DNA from: Propionibacteriaceae bacterium
GTDB lineage: Bacteria; Actinomycetota; Actinomycetes; Propionibacteriales; Propionibacteriaceae
Direction: 5' to 3'
Length of the DNA: 37,740 nt
NCBI GenBank assembly: GCA_027492675.1
Contig: JAPUEI010000088.1
Location: forward strand, 1-37,740
Below, in pieces: positions 16,668 through 25,033 of this stretch (position 1 is its first letter; each line of letters opens with the position of its first letter). A program made the position numbers and the translations under genes. The notes under the pieces were generated by a model that saw only the letters and a list, made by a program, of their open reading frames with translations, had not been told where the DNA came from and did no database searches.

Positions 16668-17814
16668 CCGGCTCATCCTCCGGCGTGACCGTGCCGCCGT
16701 CCACCCTGTACCGCGCTCCGTCCAGCTCCGACGGTACGTCGTCGGCGACGGCCGCCGTGATGAGCACCTGCTCCGCATCGGCGATGCCGCCGGCCAGTCG
16801 CTGGCGGCGCGTGTGGTCGAGCTCGGCGAACACGTCATCGAGGATGAGCACCGGCTCGATCCCGTCCGTACGCAGCAGCCGGAACGACGCCAGCCGCAGG
16901 GAGCACGCGAGCGACCACGACTCACCGTGACTCGCGTACCCCTTCGCCGGCAGCGATCCGATCTCCAGCAGGATGTCGTCGCGGTGCGGGCCCACGAGCG
17001 AGACCCCGCGCGCGATCTCCTCGTGCCGCCGCTCGGCCATCCGGGCCCGCAGCACCTCAGCGACCTCGTCGCGCGTGAGCGGGACGTCGGCCACGACGGG
17101 GTTGCCACTGACGTACGTCGCCCTGGCCTCGTTGTTGACCGGCGCGATCGCGCGGTACTCGGTGTCGAGATGCGCGGCGAGGTCGGTCAGCGTGGCGAGC
17201 CGCGCCACGATGAGCTCCGCACCCAACAGGGCGAGGTGTTCGTCCCAGGTGTCCAGGGTCGCGGCGACATCCGCCCCAGCCACACGCCCACTCCGCCCTG
17301 ACAAGGACTTCAGCAGGGCGTTGCGTTGTCTGAGCACCCTGTCGTAGTCCGCCCGGATCCCCGCGAACCGCGGCCAGCGCGACACCAGCAGGTCGTCGAG
17401 GAAGCGCCGTCGCTCGCTCGGATCGCCCTTGACCACAGCCAGGTCCTCCGGCGAGAACAAGACCACCACGAGCGCGCCGAGCAGATCTCTCGCCCGCGTC
17501 AACGGAGCCCGGTTGAGCTTCGCGCGGTTCGCCTTGCCGGGCACGATGTCGAGTTCCAGCAACAGCGACCGGTCGTCGTCGACTCCCGCCTGCACCCGGG
17601 CTCGTACGGTGGCGCGCTCGGCCCCCGCCCGTACCAGTGGCTGATCTCCGGCAACCCGGTGCGACCCCAGCGTGGCCAGGTATTCGACCGCCTCGACGAG
17701 GTTCGTCTTGCCCTGGCCGTTGGAGCCGACGAACACGCAGACGCCGGGGCGCAGCGCGACCTGGACCTCGCTGTACGAGCGGTAGTCGACCAGGTGCAGA
17801 TGGGTGACGTGCAT
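16660..17814 (-). CDS. recF: RecF recombination/gap-repair ATPase
   Basis: 384 residues, normal length for RecF. The SMC-like ATPase begins MHVTHLHLVDYRSY, with Walker A GSNGQGKT (30–37). The C-terminal part has the ABC-type signature region SHGESWSLACSLRLAS and Walker B VLILDDVFAELD. It binds DNA at single-strand/duplex junctions and helps load RecA with RecO and RecR. It lies 22 bases after dnaN and overlaps DUF721, in the classical dnaA–dnaN–recF order. The ribosome-binding site is weak (a GGCGG-like stretch), so it may depend on coupling to dnaN translation. Confidence 0.97.
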   Translation of the reverse strand: MHVTHLHLVDYRSYSEVQVALRPGVCVFVGSNGQGKTNLVEAVEYLATLGSHRVAGDQPLVRAGAERATVRARVQAGVDDDRSLLLELDIVPGKANRAKLNRAPLTRARDLLGALVVVLFSPEDLAVVKGDPSERRRFLDDLLVSRWPRFAGIRADYDRVLRQRNALLKSLSGRSGRVAGADVAATLDTWDEHLALLGAELIVARLATLTDLAAHLDTEYRAIAPVNNEARATYVSGNPVVADVPLTRDEVAEVLRARMAERRHEEIARGVSLVGPHRDDILLEIGSLPAKGYASHGESWSLACSLRLASFRLLRTDGIEPVLILDDVFAELDHTRRQRLAGGIADAEQVLITAAVADDVPSELDGARYRVDGGTVTPEDEPDA

Positions 17815-17836
17815 GTCGGCGGACCGCCGCCCGGGA

Positions 17837-18997
17837 TCAGTTCGGCAGGCGCATCAGCATGATGACGTGCCGGTAGTCGGTGGCCGGCTCGCCATCGATC
17901 TCGGCCAGACCCGTGACGAGGCACGGCTTGCCGGGAGCGGTGAAGGCGAAGTGCACGTACGGGGCGTCGAGCGCGGTGAGCGCATCGGAGAGGTAGTGGG
18001 GGTTGAAGCCCGCGGCCGTCACCGGCTGCTCGCCTCCACCCACGGTCTCGACGATGGCCTCGATCGCCTCGGACGCCTGAGCCTGATCGCCGGTCGCCGC
18101 CTCAAGGGTGATGGCGCCGTCCTCGATCAGCATCCGCAGGCTGGTGTTGCGCTCGGCGACGAGGCCGACGCGCTTGACCGAGGCCAGCAGCTCAGAGGTG
18201 TTCGTCCGTACGGTGAGGGCCGCGTTGATGCTCATCAGGTGACGGACCTTGGGGAACTCGCCGTCGAGCAGGCGGGTCGTGATCTGGCGGGAGCCGCCGG
18301 CGCCTTCGCCCTCCAGGCCGATGAGGCCTTCTCCGGAGGTGGCCGTCGCGATGCTCAGCGTGACCTTCTCGCCGGCTGTCATCGACCGGGCCGCGTCAGC
18401 GAGCACCTTGGCCGGCACGAGCGCAGCACCCGTGGCCTGCGTCGACGTCGGCGTCCAGGACATCTCCTTGAGCGCCATGCGGTAGCGGTCCGTGGCGAGG
18501 AGGTCGACCTGGTCGCTCTCGATCTCGACGCGGACACCGGTGAAGACCGGCAGCAGCTCGTCGCGGCCAGCAGCCACGACGACCTGACCCACGGCGCGGG
18601 CGAACTCCTCCGAGGCGACCGTGCCACTGGCTTCCGGCATCGGCGGCAACTCGGGGTAGTCGTTCACGGGCAGCAGCTGCAGCGTGAAGCGGGCCGACCC
18701 GCAGACGAGCTCGAGGCTCGACCCGGTCGCGGTCAACGACACCGGCTTGTTCGGCAGCGAGCGAGAGATGTCGGCCAGCAGGCGGCCGGACACCAGGGCG
18801 ACGCCCGGCTCGGACACCTCGGCGGGCACGGTGATGCGCGCGCTGGTCTCGTAGTCGAAGCTCGAGAACACCACGGTGCTGCCCTCAGCCTTGACCAGCA
18901 GACCGGCCAGGATCGGGACGCTCGGGCGCGTCGGCAGACTCCTCGCCGCCCACTGCACAGCCTCGGCCAGGACGTCCTTGTCGAGTCGGATCTTCAC
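17837..18997 (-). CDS. dnaN: DNA polymerase III beta subunit (sliding clamp)
   Basis: 386 residues from a GTG start at 18997, preceded by GGAGAGGGGAAAC. It begins KIRLDKDVLAEAVQWAARSLP and ends with RHVIMLMRLPN, the conserved clamp C-terminus. It has the three-domain DnaN fold by overall similarity (VLSGRLLADISRSLP, LLPVNDYPELP, GFNPHYLSDAL). The ring tethers polymerase and many repair proteins to DNA. It is separated from dnaA by the 436-base origin region, and is followed by recF. Confidence 0.98.
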   Translation of the reverse strand: MKIRLDKDVLAEAVQWAARSLPTRPSVPILAGLLVKAEGSTVVFSSFDYETSARITVPAEVSEPGVALVSGRLLADISRSLPNKPVSLTATGSSLELVCGSARFTLQLLPVNDYPELPPMPEASGTVASEEFARAVGQVVVAAGRDELLPVFTGVRVEIESDQVDLLATDRYRMALKEMSWTPTSTQATGAALVPAKVLADAARSMTAGEKVTLSIATATSGEGLIGLEGEGAGGSRQITTRLLDGEFPKVRHLMSINAALTVRTNTSELLASVKRVGLVAERNTSLRMLIEDGAITLEAATGDQAQASEAIEAIVETVGGGEQPVTAAGFNPHYLSDALTALDAPYVHFAFTAPGKPCLVTGLAEIDGEPATDYRHVIMLMRLPN

Positions 18998-19433
18998 GTT
19001 TCCCCTCTCCTCGCCTGGGCATCCTATCCCGCACGAGCCCGGTCATGTGGAGACCGGACGCGACGGCGGGCCACCAAGAGTGTCTGGGGTCAGGTTGTCC
19101 CCACACATGTCATCCGCCGACTTCGAATCCCTTACCTCTAGATAGAACCCTCGTAGTAGTAGGTCCTGTGGATCCTGTGGAGAACACCCATCATGGCGAG
19201 CCGCATCGAAATCCCATCTTTGTCGTTCGTGTGGATGACTGAGAACTACACGGGGAGTATCTGGGGACGGATCGCGATGCCCAAGGTGTCCACCCGGTGA
19301 CGTACTCGGAAACACACACACTGTCCACAACCCCCTGTGGACAGTGTGGATAGTTCGATATCGATTGTTTTGATACGAATCGTGAGACGAGGTCGTACGG
19401 CATCGGCCGGGGTCTTCGTCGACCCCGGACGCC
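18998..19433. other. Chromosomal replication origin (oriC) between dnaN and dnaA
   Basis: 436 bases without a gene in the standard dnaA–dnaN position. DnaA-box-like 9-mers, compared with TTGTCCACA/TTATCCACA, occur at 19095–19103 (TTGTCCCCA), 19167–19175, 19176–19184 (reverse TTCTCCACA), 19230–19238 (reverse TCATCCACA), 19287–19295, 19321–19329 (CTGTCCACA), 19336–19344 (reverse CTGTCCACA) and 19345–19353 (reverse CTATCCACA). The last three form a tight cluster directly beside the most AT-rich stretch, 19354–19383 (TTCGATATCGATTGTTTTGA...), the best candidate for the unwinding element. The region must also carry the dnaN promoter. Most boxes are imperfect, so weak cooperative binding is likely. 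The origin call rests on position plus box density. Confidence 0.88.
19320..19345. repeat. Perfect 10-bp inverted repeat made of two DnaA boxes
   Basis: ACTGTCCACA at 19320–19329 and TGTGGACAGT at 19336–19345 are exact reverse complements separated by six bases (ACCCCC). Each arm contains the DnaA-box-like CTGTCCACA, so two DnaA molecules would face each other next to the AT-rich segment. It sits inside the origin. Confidence 0.8.
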
Positions 19434-20828
19434 TCAGCGGCGCTGGGCGGACTGCTTGATGCGGTTCGTGAGCTCGGTGACCTTGGTGTAGACGTCACGG
19501 TCGCGGCTCATCAGATCCTTGATCTTCCGGTTCGCGTGCATGACCGTGGTGTGGTCGCGGCCGCCGAACTGCTGGCCGATCTTCGGAAGGCTGGTGTCGG
19601 TGAGGTCGCGGCACAGGTACATCGCGATCTGACGCGCGGTCGCGACGCTCTGGGCGCGGCCGGGGCCGGTGAGCTCGTCGAGCGAGAGGTCGAAGTACGA
19701 CGCCGTCTCGTTCATGATCATCGTGATGGTGATCGGCTGCTCGTCGCCCTCGGGGATCAGGTCCTTGAGCACCGCCGCGGCCAGGTCCAGGTCGACGTTC
19801 TGCTTGTTGAGCGACGCGTACGCGGTGACGCGGATCAGCGCTCCCTCAAGCTCGCGGATGTTGCTCTGGATCTTCGTCGCGATGAACTCGAGCACGTCGG
19901 CCGGCACGGTGAGCCCTTCGTGCGTCGCCTTCTTCATGAGGATGGCGATCCGGGTCTCGGGGTCGGGCGGCTGGACGTCGGTGAGCAGACCCCACTCGAA
20001 CCGGCTCCGGAGCCGCGGTTCAAGCGCTTCGAGGAGCTTGGGCGGCCGGTCGGAGGTCATCACGATCTGCTTGCTCGCGTTGTGGAGCGTGTTGAACGTG
20101 TGGAAGAACTCCTCCTGGGTGCCGATCTTGCGCTCCAGGAACTGAATGTCGTCGATCAGCAGCACGTCGACGTCGCGGTACGCGCGGCGGAACTGCGCTT
20201 GCCGGTTGTCCGAGATCGCGTTGATGAACTCGTTGGTCATCTCCTCGGTGGAGACGTACTTCACGCGCAGGTGCTGGTGGTACGTCTGCACGTAGTGACC
20301 GAGCGCGTGCAGCAGATGGGTCTTGCCGAGGCCGGACGCCCCGTAGATGAGCAGCGGGTTGTACGACTTGCCGGGCGCCTCGGCGACGGCGACGGCCGCG
20401 GCGTGCGCGAACCGGTTGGACGGCCCGATGACGAAGGTCTCGAGGGTGTACTTCGGGTTCAGCCGCGCATGGTCGTGCTTGGGCCGCGGTGCCGGGCTGG
20501 GGGCGACGACCTCTGGCTCGTCGTCGGAGTCGTACGCGTCCGAGCGGAGCTCGCCGGCGGGATGCAGCGTGGTGTCGATGGTGACGCCGATGTGGGCCGG
20601 CACGCCGAGCGCGTCGCTGAGAGCAGCCTCGATCCGGCCACGAAGGCGGTTCTCAAGCCGCTCGCGAGTGAACTCGCTGGGGGCGGCGATCATCAGTGTC
20701 GACTCGTGGATCGTCAGCGGAACACAGCTCGAGATGACGGCGCGGTTCGGTACGTCGAGCTCGGAGAGGATGTGTGTCCACAGACTCGCGAGGTTCTCGC
20801 CGACGCCACCGGGAGGTGTGTCGGTCAT
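19434..20828 (-). CDS. dnaA: Chromosomal replication initiator DnaA
   Basis: 464 residues. An N-terminal helical domain I (about 10–90) is followed by a short acidic/proline linker (domain II, about 95–120, shorter than in Streptomyces). The AAA+ domain III has Walker A GASGLGKT (163–170) and Walker B LLIDD (about 223–227). Domain IV carries the DNA-binding signature with [11 protein letters not shown] (422–432). The ATG at 20828 has GGAGG five bases upstream. DnaA-ATP binds the boxes in the adjacent origin and opens the helix. A perfect consensus box upstream suggests autoregulation. Confidence 0.99.
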   Translation of the reverse strand: MTDTPPGGVGENLASLWTHILSELDVPNRAVISSCVPLTIHESTLMIAAPSEFTRERLENRLRGRIEAALSDALGVPAHIGVTIDTTLHPAGELRSDAYDSDDEPEVVAPSPAPRPKHDHARLNPKYTLETFVIGPSNRFAHAAAVAVAEAPGKSYNPLLIYGASGLGKTHLLHALGHYVQTYHQHLRVKYVSTEEMTNEFINAISDNRQAQFRRAYRDVDVLLIDDIQFLERKIGTQEEFFHTFNTLHNASKQIVMTSDRPPKLLEALEPRLRSRFEWGLLTDVQPPDPETRIAILMKKATHEGLTVPADVLEFIATKIQSNIRELEGALIRVTAYASLNKQNVDLDLAAAVLKDLIPEGDEQPITITMIMNETASYFDLSLDELTGPGRAQSVATARQIAMYLCRDLTDTSLPKIGQQFGGRDHTTVMHANRKIKDLMSRDRDVYTKVTELTNRIKQSAQRR

Positions 20829-21149
20829 GACGTCCTCCCTAGTCAGAGCGTATTCGAGCCGTGATCCTCGTCGTGCGTCGAGGGTTCTGCCGACTCAGTT
20901 GTCCACAAGACTCTACGACCTCTGTGGATTGGCTCTGACAGATGGGGCTACTTCTCCGCGGCGCGAACGTGGAGAAACCTAACGGCCATCTTCAGGAAGG
21001 CGCAACCCGATGCCACCGGATTCCTTCCGACTCCCGCGTGTCGCCTCGCATTCATCCCGCGTTCGTACTAGTGACAGCCGCTTGGCAGCTTCGGCCACGC
21101 CCTCGTGGCGTCTCCGCCCGTGAGACTCCCGGACTCGTACACTCGCCGG
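20829..21149. promoter_or_regulatory. Divergent control region between dnaA and the unknown plus-strand gene
   Basis: 321 bases with no supportable gene. It holds the dnaA promoter and leader on the minus strand, one perfect DnaA box, a second weak box-like TGTGGATTG (20923–20931), and on the plus strand a possible -10 TACACT (21138–21143) seven bases before the ATG of the next gene. On the minus strand TAGAGT near the consensus box is a possible -10 for dnaA, without a clear -35. Confidence 0.55.
20899..20907 (+). promoter_or_regulatory. Consensus DnaA box upstream of dnaA
   Basis: TTGTCCACA, an exact match to the actinobacterial DnaA box, about 70 bases upstream of the dnaA start. I saw no other perfect copy in the intergenic parts of the window; the origin boxes all deviate by one or two bases. 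It fits DnaA autorepression. Confidence 0.75.
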
Positions 21150-21794
21150 ATGGACGTGTCCCAGGCGGTCGACCGCGTGGTGGACGCCGTGGGTCGCGAG
21201 CCTTTCGACGAGGCGTGCGTCTGGGCTTGGCGGACGGCTGCCGAGACAGGCCGGGTCGGAGCGTTGGCCTGGCCCGAGCCCGTGGCCGACGTCCCTCATG
21301 AGATCACTGAGGTGCTGTTCGCGGACGGCCGCGATCTTCTCGGTGACGTCGACGACCTCACGCGCCAGGCCGTCGTGTTCGCCTGCTACCGCCGGATGCC
21401 GTGCTACGTCCTGATCATGTACCTGCCCGCAGTACGCAGCGAGGTCGTCCTGTCTGCGTACTGGGAACAGGTCCGCGTGCTCCTCGATGAGGAGGACGAC
21501 CGGTTCGCGGCACCCGTCGCGTATCACCTCGCCGTGGGGGACTTCGAGGTCGGCGGGGAGGTCACCGCGCACGCCTGGGCCGAGGTGACCCGAGGGATCG
21601 GACGGTCCCGGCATCGCCTCCGCCGGGTGCTCGACGCCTCGGGGTCGGTGCCGTGGGTGACGAAACGGGACCTCTTCGCGCGGCTCGCGGACGACCCGAT
21701 GCTGAGGTCACTGGTGGCTGATGCGGTGGCTGTGGCGCGGTCCGATCCGCGGTGTGACGTGGACGAGCTCGAGGTCCGCAGGTGGGGACTCTGA
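21150..21794 (+). CDS. Conserved-looking hypothetical protein next to dnaA
   Basis: 214 residues from ATG 21150 (MDVSQAVDRVVDAVG); a GTG at 21105 would add 15 residues but has no ribosome-binding site. I do not recognise a family. The protein is soluble-looking, rich in acidic residues and Arg, with mostly helical patterns (for example FDEACVWAWRTAAETG and YWEQVRVLLDEEDDRF) and no membrane segment or catalytic motif. It stands alone, divergent from dnaA and upstream of rpmH. Codon use resembles its neighbours, so it is probably a real resident gene. The ATG follows a TACACT hexamer by six bases, so the transcript may be leaderless; that is inference. Confidence 0.75.
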   Translation: MDVSQAVDRVVDAVGREPFDEACVWAWRTAAETGRVGALAWPEPVADVPHEITEVLFADGRDLLGDVDDLTRQAVVFACYRRMPCYVLIMYLPAVRSEVVLSAYWEQVRVLLDEEDDRFAAPVAYHLAVGDFEVGGEVTAHAWAEVTRGIGRSRHRLRRVLDASGSVPWVTKRDLFARLADDPMLRSLVADAVAVARSDPRCDVDELEVRRWGL

Positions 21795-21802
21795 GCGAGA
21801 GT

Positions 21803-21832
21803 TTGCTCGCGTTGGGAAAGCCCGCGTAAAGT
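21803..21832 (+). promoter_or_regulatory. Candidate rpmH promoter
   Basis: TTGCTC (21803–21808), an 18-base spacer, then TAAAGT (21827–21832), about 90 bases before rpmH. The -10 lies inside a small inverted repeat, CCCGC-GTAAAGTAA-GCGGG (21821–21839), which could also end the preceding transcript. Assigned by eye only. Confidence 0.4.
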
Positions 21833-21923
21833 AAGCGGGTCGCTGACAGAGCGGCCGTTCCCGTGCGCCTCAGGGCGTGCGACGACATAGGCACTTGACG
21901 ATTAACAGCACCGGGAGAGTCCC

Positions 21924-22061
21924 ATGAGCAAGCGCACGTTCCAGCCGAGCAACCGGCGTCGCAGCCGTACCCACGGCTTCCGTACCCGCATGCGGACCCG
22001 CGCCGGTCGCGCCATCCTCTCTGCGCGCCGCCGTAAGGGCCGCGCCGAGCTGTCGGCCTGA
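21924..22061 (+). CDS. rpmH: 50S ribosomal protein L34
   Basis: 45 residues, beginning [18 protein letters not shown] and continuing with [19 protein letters not shown], the near-universal L34 sequence. It is very basic and of normal length. GGGAGAGT lies just upstream of the ATG. It is the first gene of the rpmH–rnpA–yidD–yidC–jag–rsmG run, read away from the origin. Eight bases separate it from rnpA. Confidence 0.98.
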   Translation: MSKRTFQPSNRRRSRTHGFRTRMRTRAGRAILSARRRKGRAELSA

Positions 22062-22069
22062 CCGACGCG

Positions 22070-22399
22070 ATGCTGCCGGCGTCTGCTCGGCTTCGATCGT
22101 CCGACGACTTCCGGACGACGGTACGGCGCGGGCGGCGCATCGGTCGCCCCACGCTCGTACTGCACGTCGTCTCCCGCCCTGATGCCATCACCCGGGCGGG
22201 TTTCGTCGTCTCCAAGGCCGTCGGCGGCGCTGTGGTTCGCAACCGCGTGAAGCGTCGCCTGAGGCACCTCGTCGCCGCCCGCCTGGCGGCTGGGGGCAAC
22301 GGCCTCGATGTGGTCGTCCGCGCTCTTCCTGCCGCGGCCACCACTCCTGATCGGGTGCCCGTCGACCTGGCCTCCGCCTGGCAGGCGGCCGTCGCGTGA
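22070..22399 (+). CDS. rnpA: Ribonuclease P protein component
   Basis: 109 residues. The RnpA fold is recognised by an N-terminal [16 protein letters not shown] and the RNA-binding RNR motif [14 protein letters not shown]. It binds the catalytic RNase P RNA and helps process the 5' ends of tRNA precursors. The gene lies 8 bases after rpmH and its TGA overlaps the yidD GTG start (GTGA). Length is typical for actinobacteria. Confidence 0.96.
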   Translation: MLPASARLRSSDDFRTTVRRGRRIGRPTLVLHVVSRPDAITRAGFVVSKAVGGAVVRNRVKRRLRHLVAARLAAGGNGLDVVVRALPAAATTPDRVPVDLASAWQAAVA

Positions 22400-22692
22400 A
22401 GCACCTCCTGATCGGATTCGTACGGCTGTGGCGGCGCCTCATCTCGCCGCTGTACGGAGACGTCTGCAAGTTCCACCCCACCTGCTCGGCGTACGGGCTG
22501 CGCGCGCTCGAGGTCCACGGGGCCGTCAAGGGCAGCTGGCTCACGATGCGGCGCCTCGGCCGGTGCCACCCGTGGTCGATGGGCGGGGTCGACTACGTGC
22601 CCGGCACACCTGAGGCGATCGAATGGCTCGCCTCCCAGTCAGCTTCACACGCGGAGCCCCATGGCTCCCATGCATCAGGGGTTACTCGATGA
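22396..22692 (+). CDS. yidD: Membrane protein insertion efficiency factor YidD
   Basis: 98 residues from a GTG start at 22396 that overlaps the rnpA stop. The family signature is clear: the region from about residue 24 reads [19 protein letters not shown], followed by RRLGRCHPW. It is a small amphipathic protein associated with the inner membrane that assists YidC-dependent insertion. Its last codons overlap the yidC start (ATGA). Confidence 0.95.
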   Translation: MKHLLIGFVRLWRRLISPLYGDVCKFHPTCSAYGLRALEVHGAVKGSWLTMRRLGRCHPWSMGGVDYVPGTPEAIEWLASQSASHAEPHGSHASGVTR

Positions 22693-23795
22693 CGGCACTG
22701 CTCATCCCGCTCAACGGCTTCACGGATTTCTTGAACGCCATCATGACGCCGCTGTATGCGGCGGTCTCGGCCATCCTCGTCGGCGCCCACACTCTGTGGA
22801 GCCCCCTGTTGGGGGCGGACAACGGCTGGACCTGGGTGCTCTCCATCGTGAGCCTCACCGTCGTGATCCGCACCCTGCTGATCCCGCTGTTCGTCAAGCA
22901 GATCAACTCCGCGCGCAACATGCAGCTCGTGCAGCCGAAGCTCAAGGCGCTTCAGGACAAGTACGGAGCCGACCGCGAGAAGCTCGGCCAGGAGACGATG
23001 AAGCTGTACCAGGAGGAAGGCGTCAACCCCGCCGCCTCCTGCCTGCCGCTGCTGCTCCAGATGCCGATCTTCATCGCGTTGTTCAACGTGCTCAACGGTG
23101 TCTCGCGCGGCAACGCGATCGGCTACTTCTTCGAGCAGAACCCCGATCTGGTCGCCTCGCTGCGCGACTCGGGTGTCTTCGGTGCGAACCTCGCCGGCAC
23201 GTTCTTCCCGATCAGCCCCTTCGGCGCGACGCAGATCACGGCGCTGATCCTCATGCTCGCGATGACCGGCGTGCTGTTCATCACGCAGCTTCAGCTGATG
23301 AGCCGCAACATGCCGCCCGAGGCGATGACGGGGCAGTTCGCGCAGACGCAGAAGATGATGCTCTACCTCTTCCCCGTCATGTACCTGATCGGCGGCGTCT
23401 CGATCCCGATCGGCGTGCTCGTGTACTGGCTGACGAGCAACCTGTGGACCCTGGGTCAGCAGTACCTGCTCATCCACAACAACCCGACGCCGAACACGCC
23501 CGCCTACATCGAGTGGGAGGAGCGCATGATCCGCAAGGGTCGCGATCCGAAGCGGATCCAGGCCGAACGGCTGGCCAAGCGCCAGAAGCGGCCCTCCACG
23601 ACGCCCGCGGTCGTATCCGTCACCGCCACTGAGACCAGCAGCGACAGCTCGACCGCATCTGCGGCGGGCGGCGCGCGGCCCAGCGTGCAGCGCCAGCAGA
23701 TCCAGCGTCAGCAGCCGCGCACCGCGAGTCGGCAGGCGCGCAAAAAGACCCCCGGTACGGCACAAGGCCCAGCAGAAACCGACGCCGAAGCCTGA
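22689..23795 (+). CDS. yidC: Membrane protein insertase YidC
   Basis: 368 residues from ATG 22689, chosen over a longer in-frame reading from 22623 because it has CAGGGG upstream and overlaps the yidD stop. Hydrophobic segments near the N-terminus, around 55–75 (VSLTVVIRTLLIPLF, with the functionally important groove Arg), 120–140, 185–205 and 225–250 match the five-helix YidC core; a coiled stretch (ARNMQLVQPKLKALQDKYG) follows the second segment. The C-terminal 100 residues are basic and low in complexity, ending RQARKKTPGTAQG, which may contact the ribosome. No large periplasmic P1 domain is present, as in other Gram-positives. It inserts and folds inner-membrane proteins with or without SecYEG. 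Confidence 0.97.
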   Translation: MTALLIPLNGFTDFLNAIMTPLYAAVSAILVGAHTLWSPLLGADNGWTWVLSIVSLTVVIRTLLIPLFVKQINSARNMQLVQPKLKALQDKYGADREKLGQETMKLYQEEGVNPAASCLPLLLQMPIFIALFNVLNGVSRGNAIGYFFEQNPDLVASLRDSGVFGANLAGTFFPISPFGATQITALILMLAMTGVLFITQLQLMSRNMPPEAMTGQFAQTQKMMLYLFPVMYLIGGVSIPIGVLVYWLTSNLWTLGQQYLLIHNNPTPNTPAYIEWEERMIRKGRDPKRIQAERLAKRQKRPSTTPAVVSVTATETSSDSSTASAAGGARPSVQRQQIQRQQPRTASRQARKKTPGTAQGPAETDAEA

Positions 23796-23821
23796 GCCGA
23801 CCACTTCCTTTGGGAGGAACG

Positions 23822-24388
23822 ATGACAGACCAGACCATCACCGACGAAGCAGCGGTGACCGAAGCCGTCGACGTCGACGTCGAGACGACGGACGATGCCG
23901 ACGAGGCTGATGACGCGAGCAAGCCGTCGTCGAACGCGGAGATCCTCGAGAACGAAGGCGAGATCGCGGCCGACTACCTCGAGGAGCTTCTCGACATCGC
24001 CGACCTGGACGGCGACATCGACACGTACGTCGAGGGGGGCCGCGCGCACGTCTCCATCGTCACCGAGGGTGACCTGCTCGTCGGTTCCGACGGCCAGGTG
24101 CTCGAGGCGCTGCAGGAGCTGGCGCGGTTGGCGGTGATGACCGAGACCGGTCGTCGCAGCCGGCTGATGCTCGACATCGCGGGTCACCGTGACCGTCGCC
24201 GCAAGGAGCTTCAGACCATCGCGGAGGACGCGATCTCGGAGGTGAAGTCGTCGGGCGAGTCCGTGCGGCTGACGCCGATGAACCCGTTCGAGCGCAAGAT
24301 CGTCCACGATGTCGTCGCCGCCGCAGGGTTGGTCAGCGAGTCCGAGGGCGAGGAGCCGCGCCGCTGCGTCGTCGTGCGCCCGGCCTGA
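23822..24388 (+). CDS. jag: Jag/KhpB-type KH–R3H RNA-binding protein
   Basis: 188 residues from ATG 23822, which has GGGAGGAAC immediately upstream; a GTG four codons earlier is less likely. The N-terminal 45 residues are acidic and probably disordered. A KH domain occupies about 45–115, with its GxxG-like loop GSDGQVLEALQELARLA, followed by an R3H domain (about 120–185) with RRKELQTIAEDAISEV, LTPMNPFERKIVHD and a terminal GEEPRRCVVV. The usual yidC neighbour. In Gram-positives the family influences cell-wall growth through RNA binding. The stop overlaps the rsmG start (TGATG). Confidence 0.95.
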   Translation: MTDQTITDEAAVTEAVDVDVETTDDADEADDASKPSSNAEILENEGEIAADYLEELLDIADLDGDIDTYVEGGRAHVSIVTEGDLLVGSDGQVLEALQELARLAVMTETGRRSRLMLDIAGHRDRRRKELQTIAEDAISEVKSSGESVRLTPMNPFERKIVHDVVAAAGLVSESEGEEPRRCVVVRPA

Positions 24389-25023
24389 TGAGCGTGGAGC
24401 CGGAGGCGTCGTTGGAGACGCCCGCGGCGGCGCGCGAGCTGTACGGGGAGTCGCTCGACACGATCGAGGCGTACGTCTCGGTGCTGGCGACCCGCGGGGT
24501 CGACTGGGGACTCATGGGTCCGCGTGAAGTACCCCGGCTGTGGGAACGGCACGTCCTGAACAGCGCGGCGATCGCCGGCCTCGTACCTGACGGTTCGTCC
24601 GTCGTGGACGTGGGCTCGGGCGCCGGGCTGCCGGGGATTCCGTTGGCGATCCTGCGCCCCGACCTCGACGTCGTCCTGCTCGAGCCGCTGCTGCGTCGCG
24701 CCGATTTCCTCACCGGTGTGGTCGACGAGCTGGGCCTGGGCGAGCGCGTACGCGTCGTGCGTGGTCGAGCCGAGGAGCACAAGAAGTCGTACGACGTCGT
24801 GACCTGCCGGGCCGTGGCGCCGCTGGGTCGGCTGCTGGGGTGGACGTCGAGACTGTTCGTCCCGCGCGGTCAGCTGCTCGCGATGAAGGGCTCGTCGGCA
24901 GCTGACGAGGTGGCAGCGACGGCCAAGGAGTTGAGCCGGGCGGGTCTTGAGGCGCAGGTGCTGACCGTGCGGGCGCACGAAGAGGCCGAGCCGACGTACG
25001 TGGTGAAGGTCCGCAAGGCCTGA
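24388..25023 (+). CDS. rsmG: 16S rRNA (guanine-N7) methyltransferase RsmG
   Basis: 211 residues. The SAM-binding motif VVDVGSGAGLPGIPLAIL (about 72–89) and the later DVVTCRAVAPLGRLLGW are typical of RsmG/GidB, which methylates G527 of 16S rRNA. An upstream segment WERHVLNSAAI is also characteristic. It is co-directional and translationally coupled to jag. In most actinobacteria parA follows at once; here four minus-strand genes intervene and rsmG meets the TPR gene tail-to-tail after 10 bases. Confidence 0.96.
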   Translation: MSVEPEASLETPAAARELYGESLDTIEAYVSVLATRGVDWGLMGPREVPRLWERHVLNSAAIAGLVPDGSSVVDVGSGAGLPGIPLAILRPDLDVVLLEPLLRRADFLTGVVDELGLGERVRVVRGRAEEHKKSYDVVTCRAVAPLGRLLGWTSRLFVPRGQLLAMKGSSAADEVAATAKELSRAGLEAQVLTVRAHEEAEPTYVVKVRKA

Positions 25024-25033
25024 GGCAGCGCGC

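Noticed and set aside
22593..23804. A 403-codon minus-strand open frame opposite yidC, with low-complexity His/Asp/Arg/Val composition
   Set aside because: Shadow of the high-GC third codon positions of yidC; the same holds for long frames opposite dnaN, dnaA, the ferric reductase and the aminotransferase.
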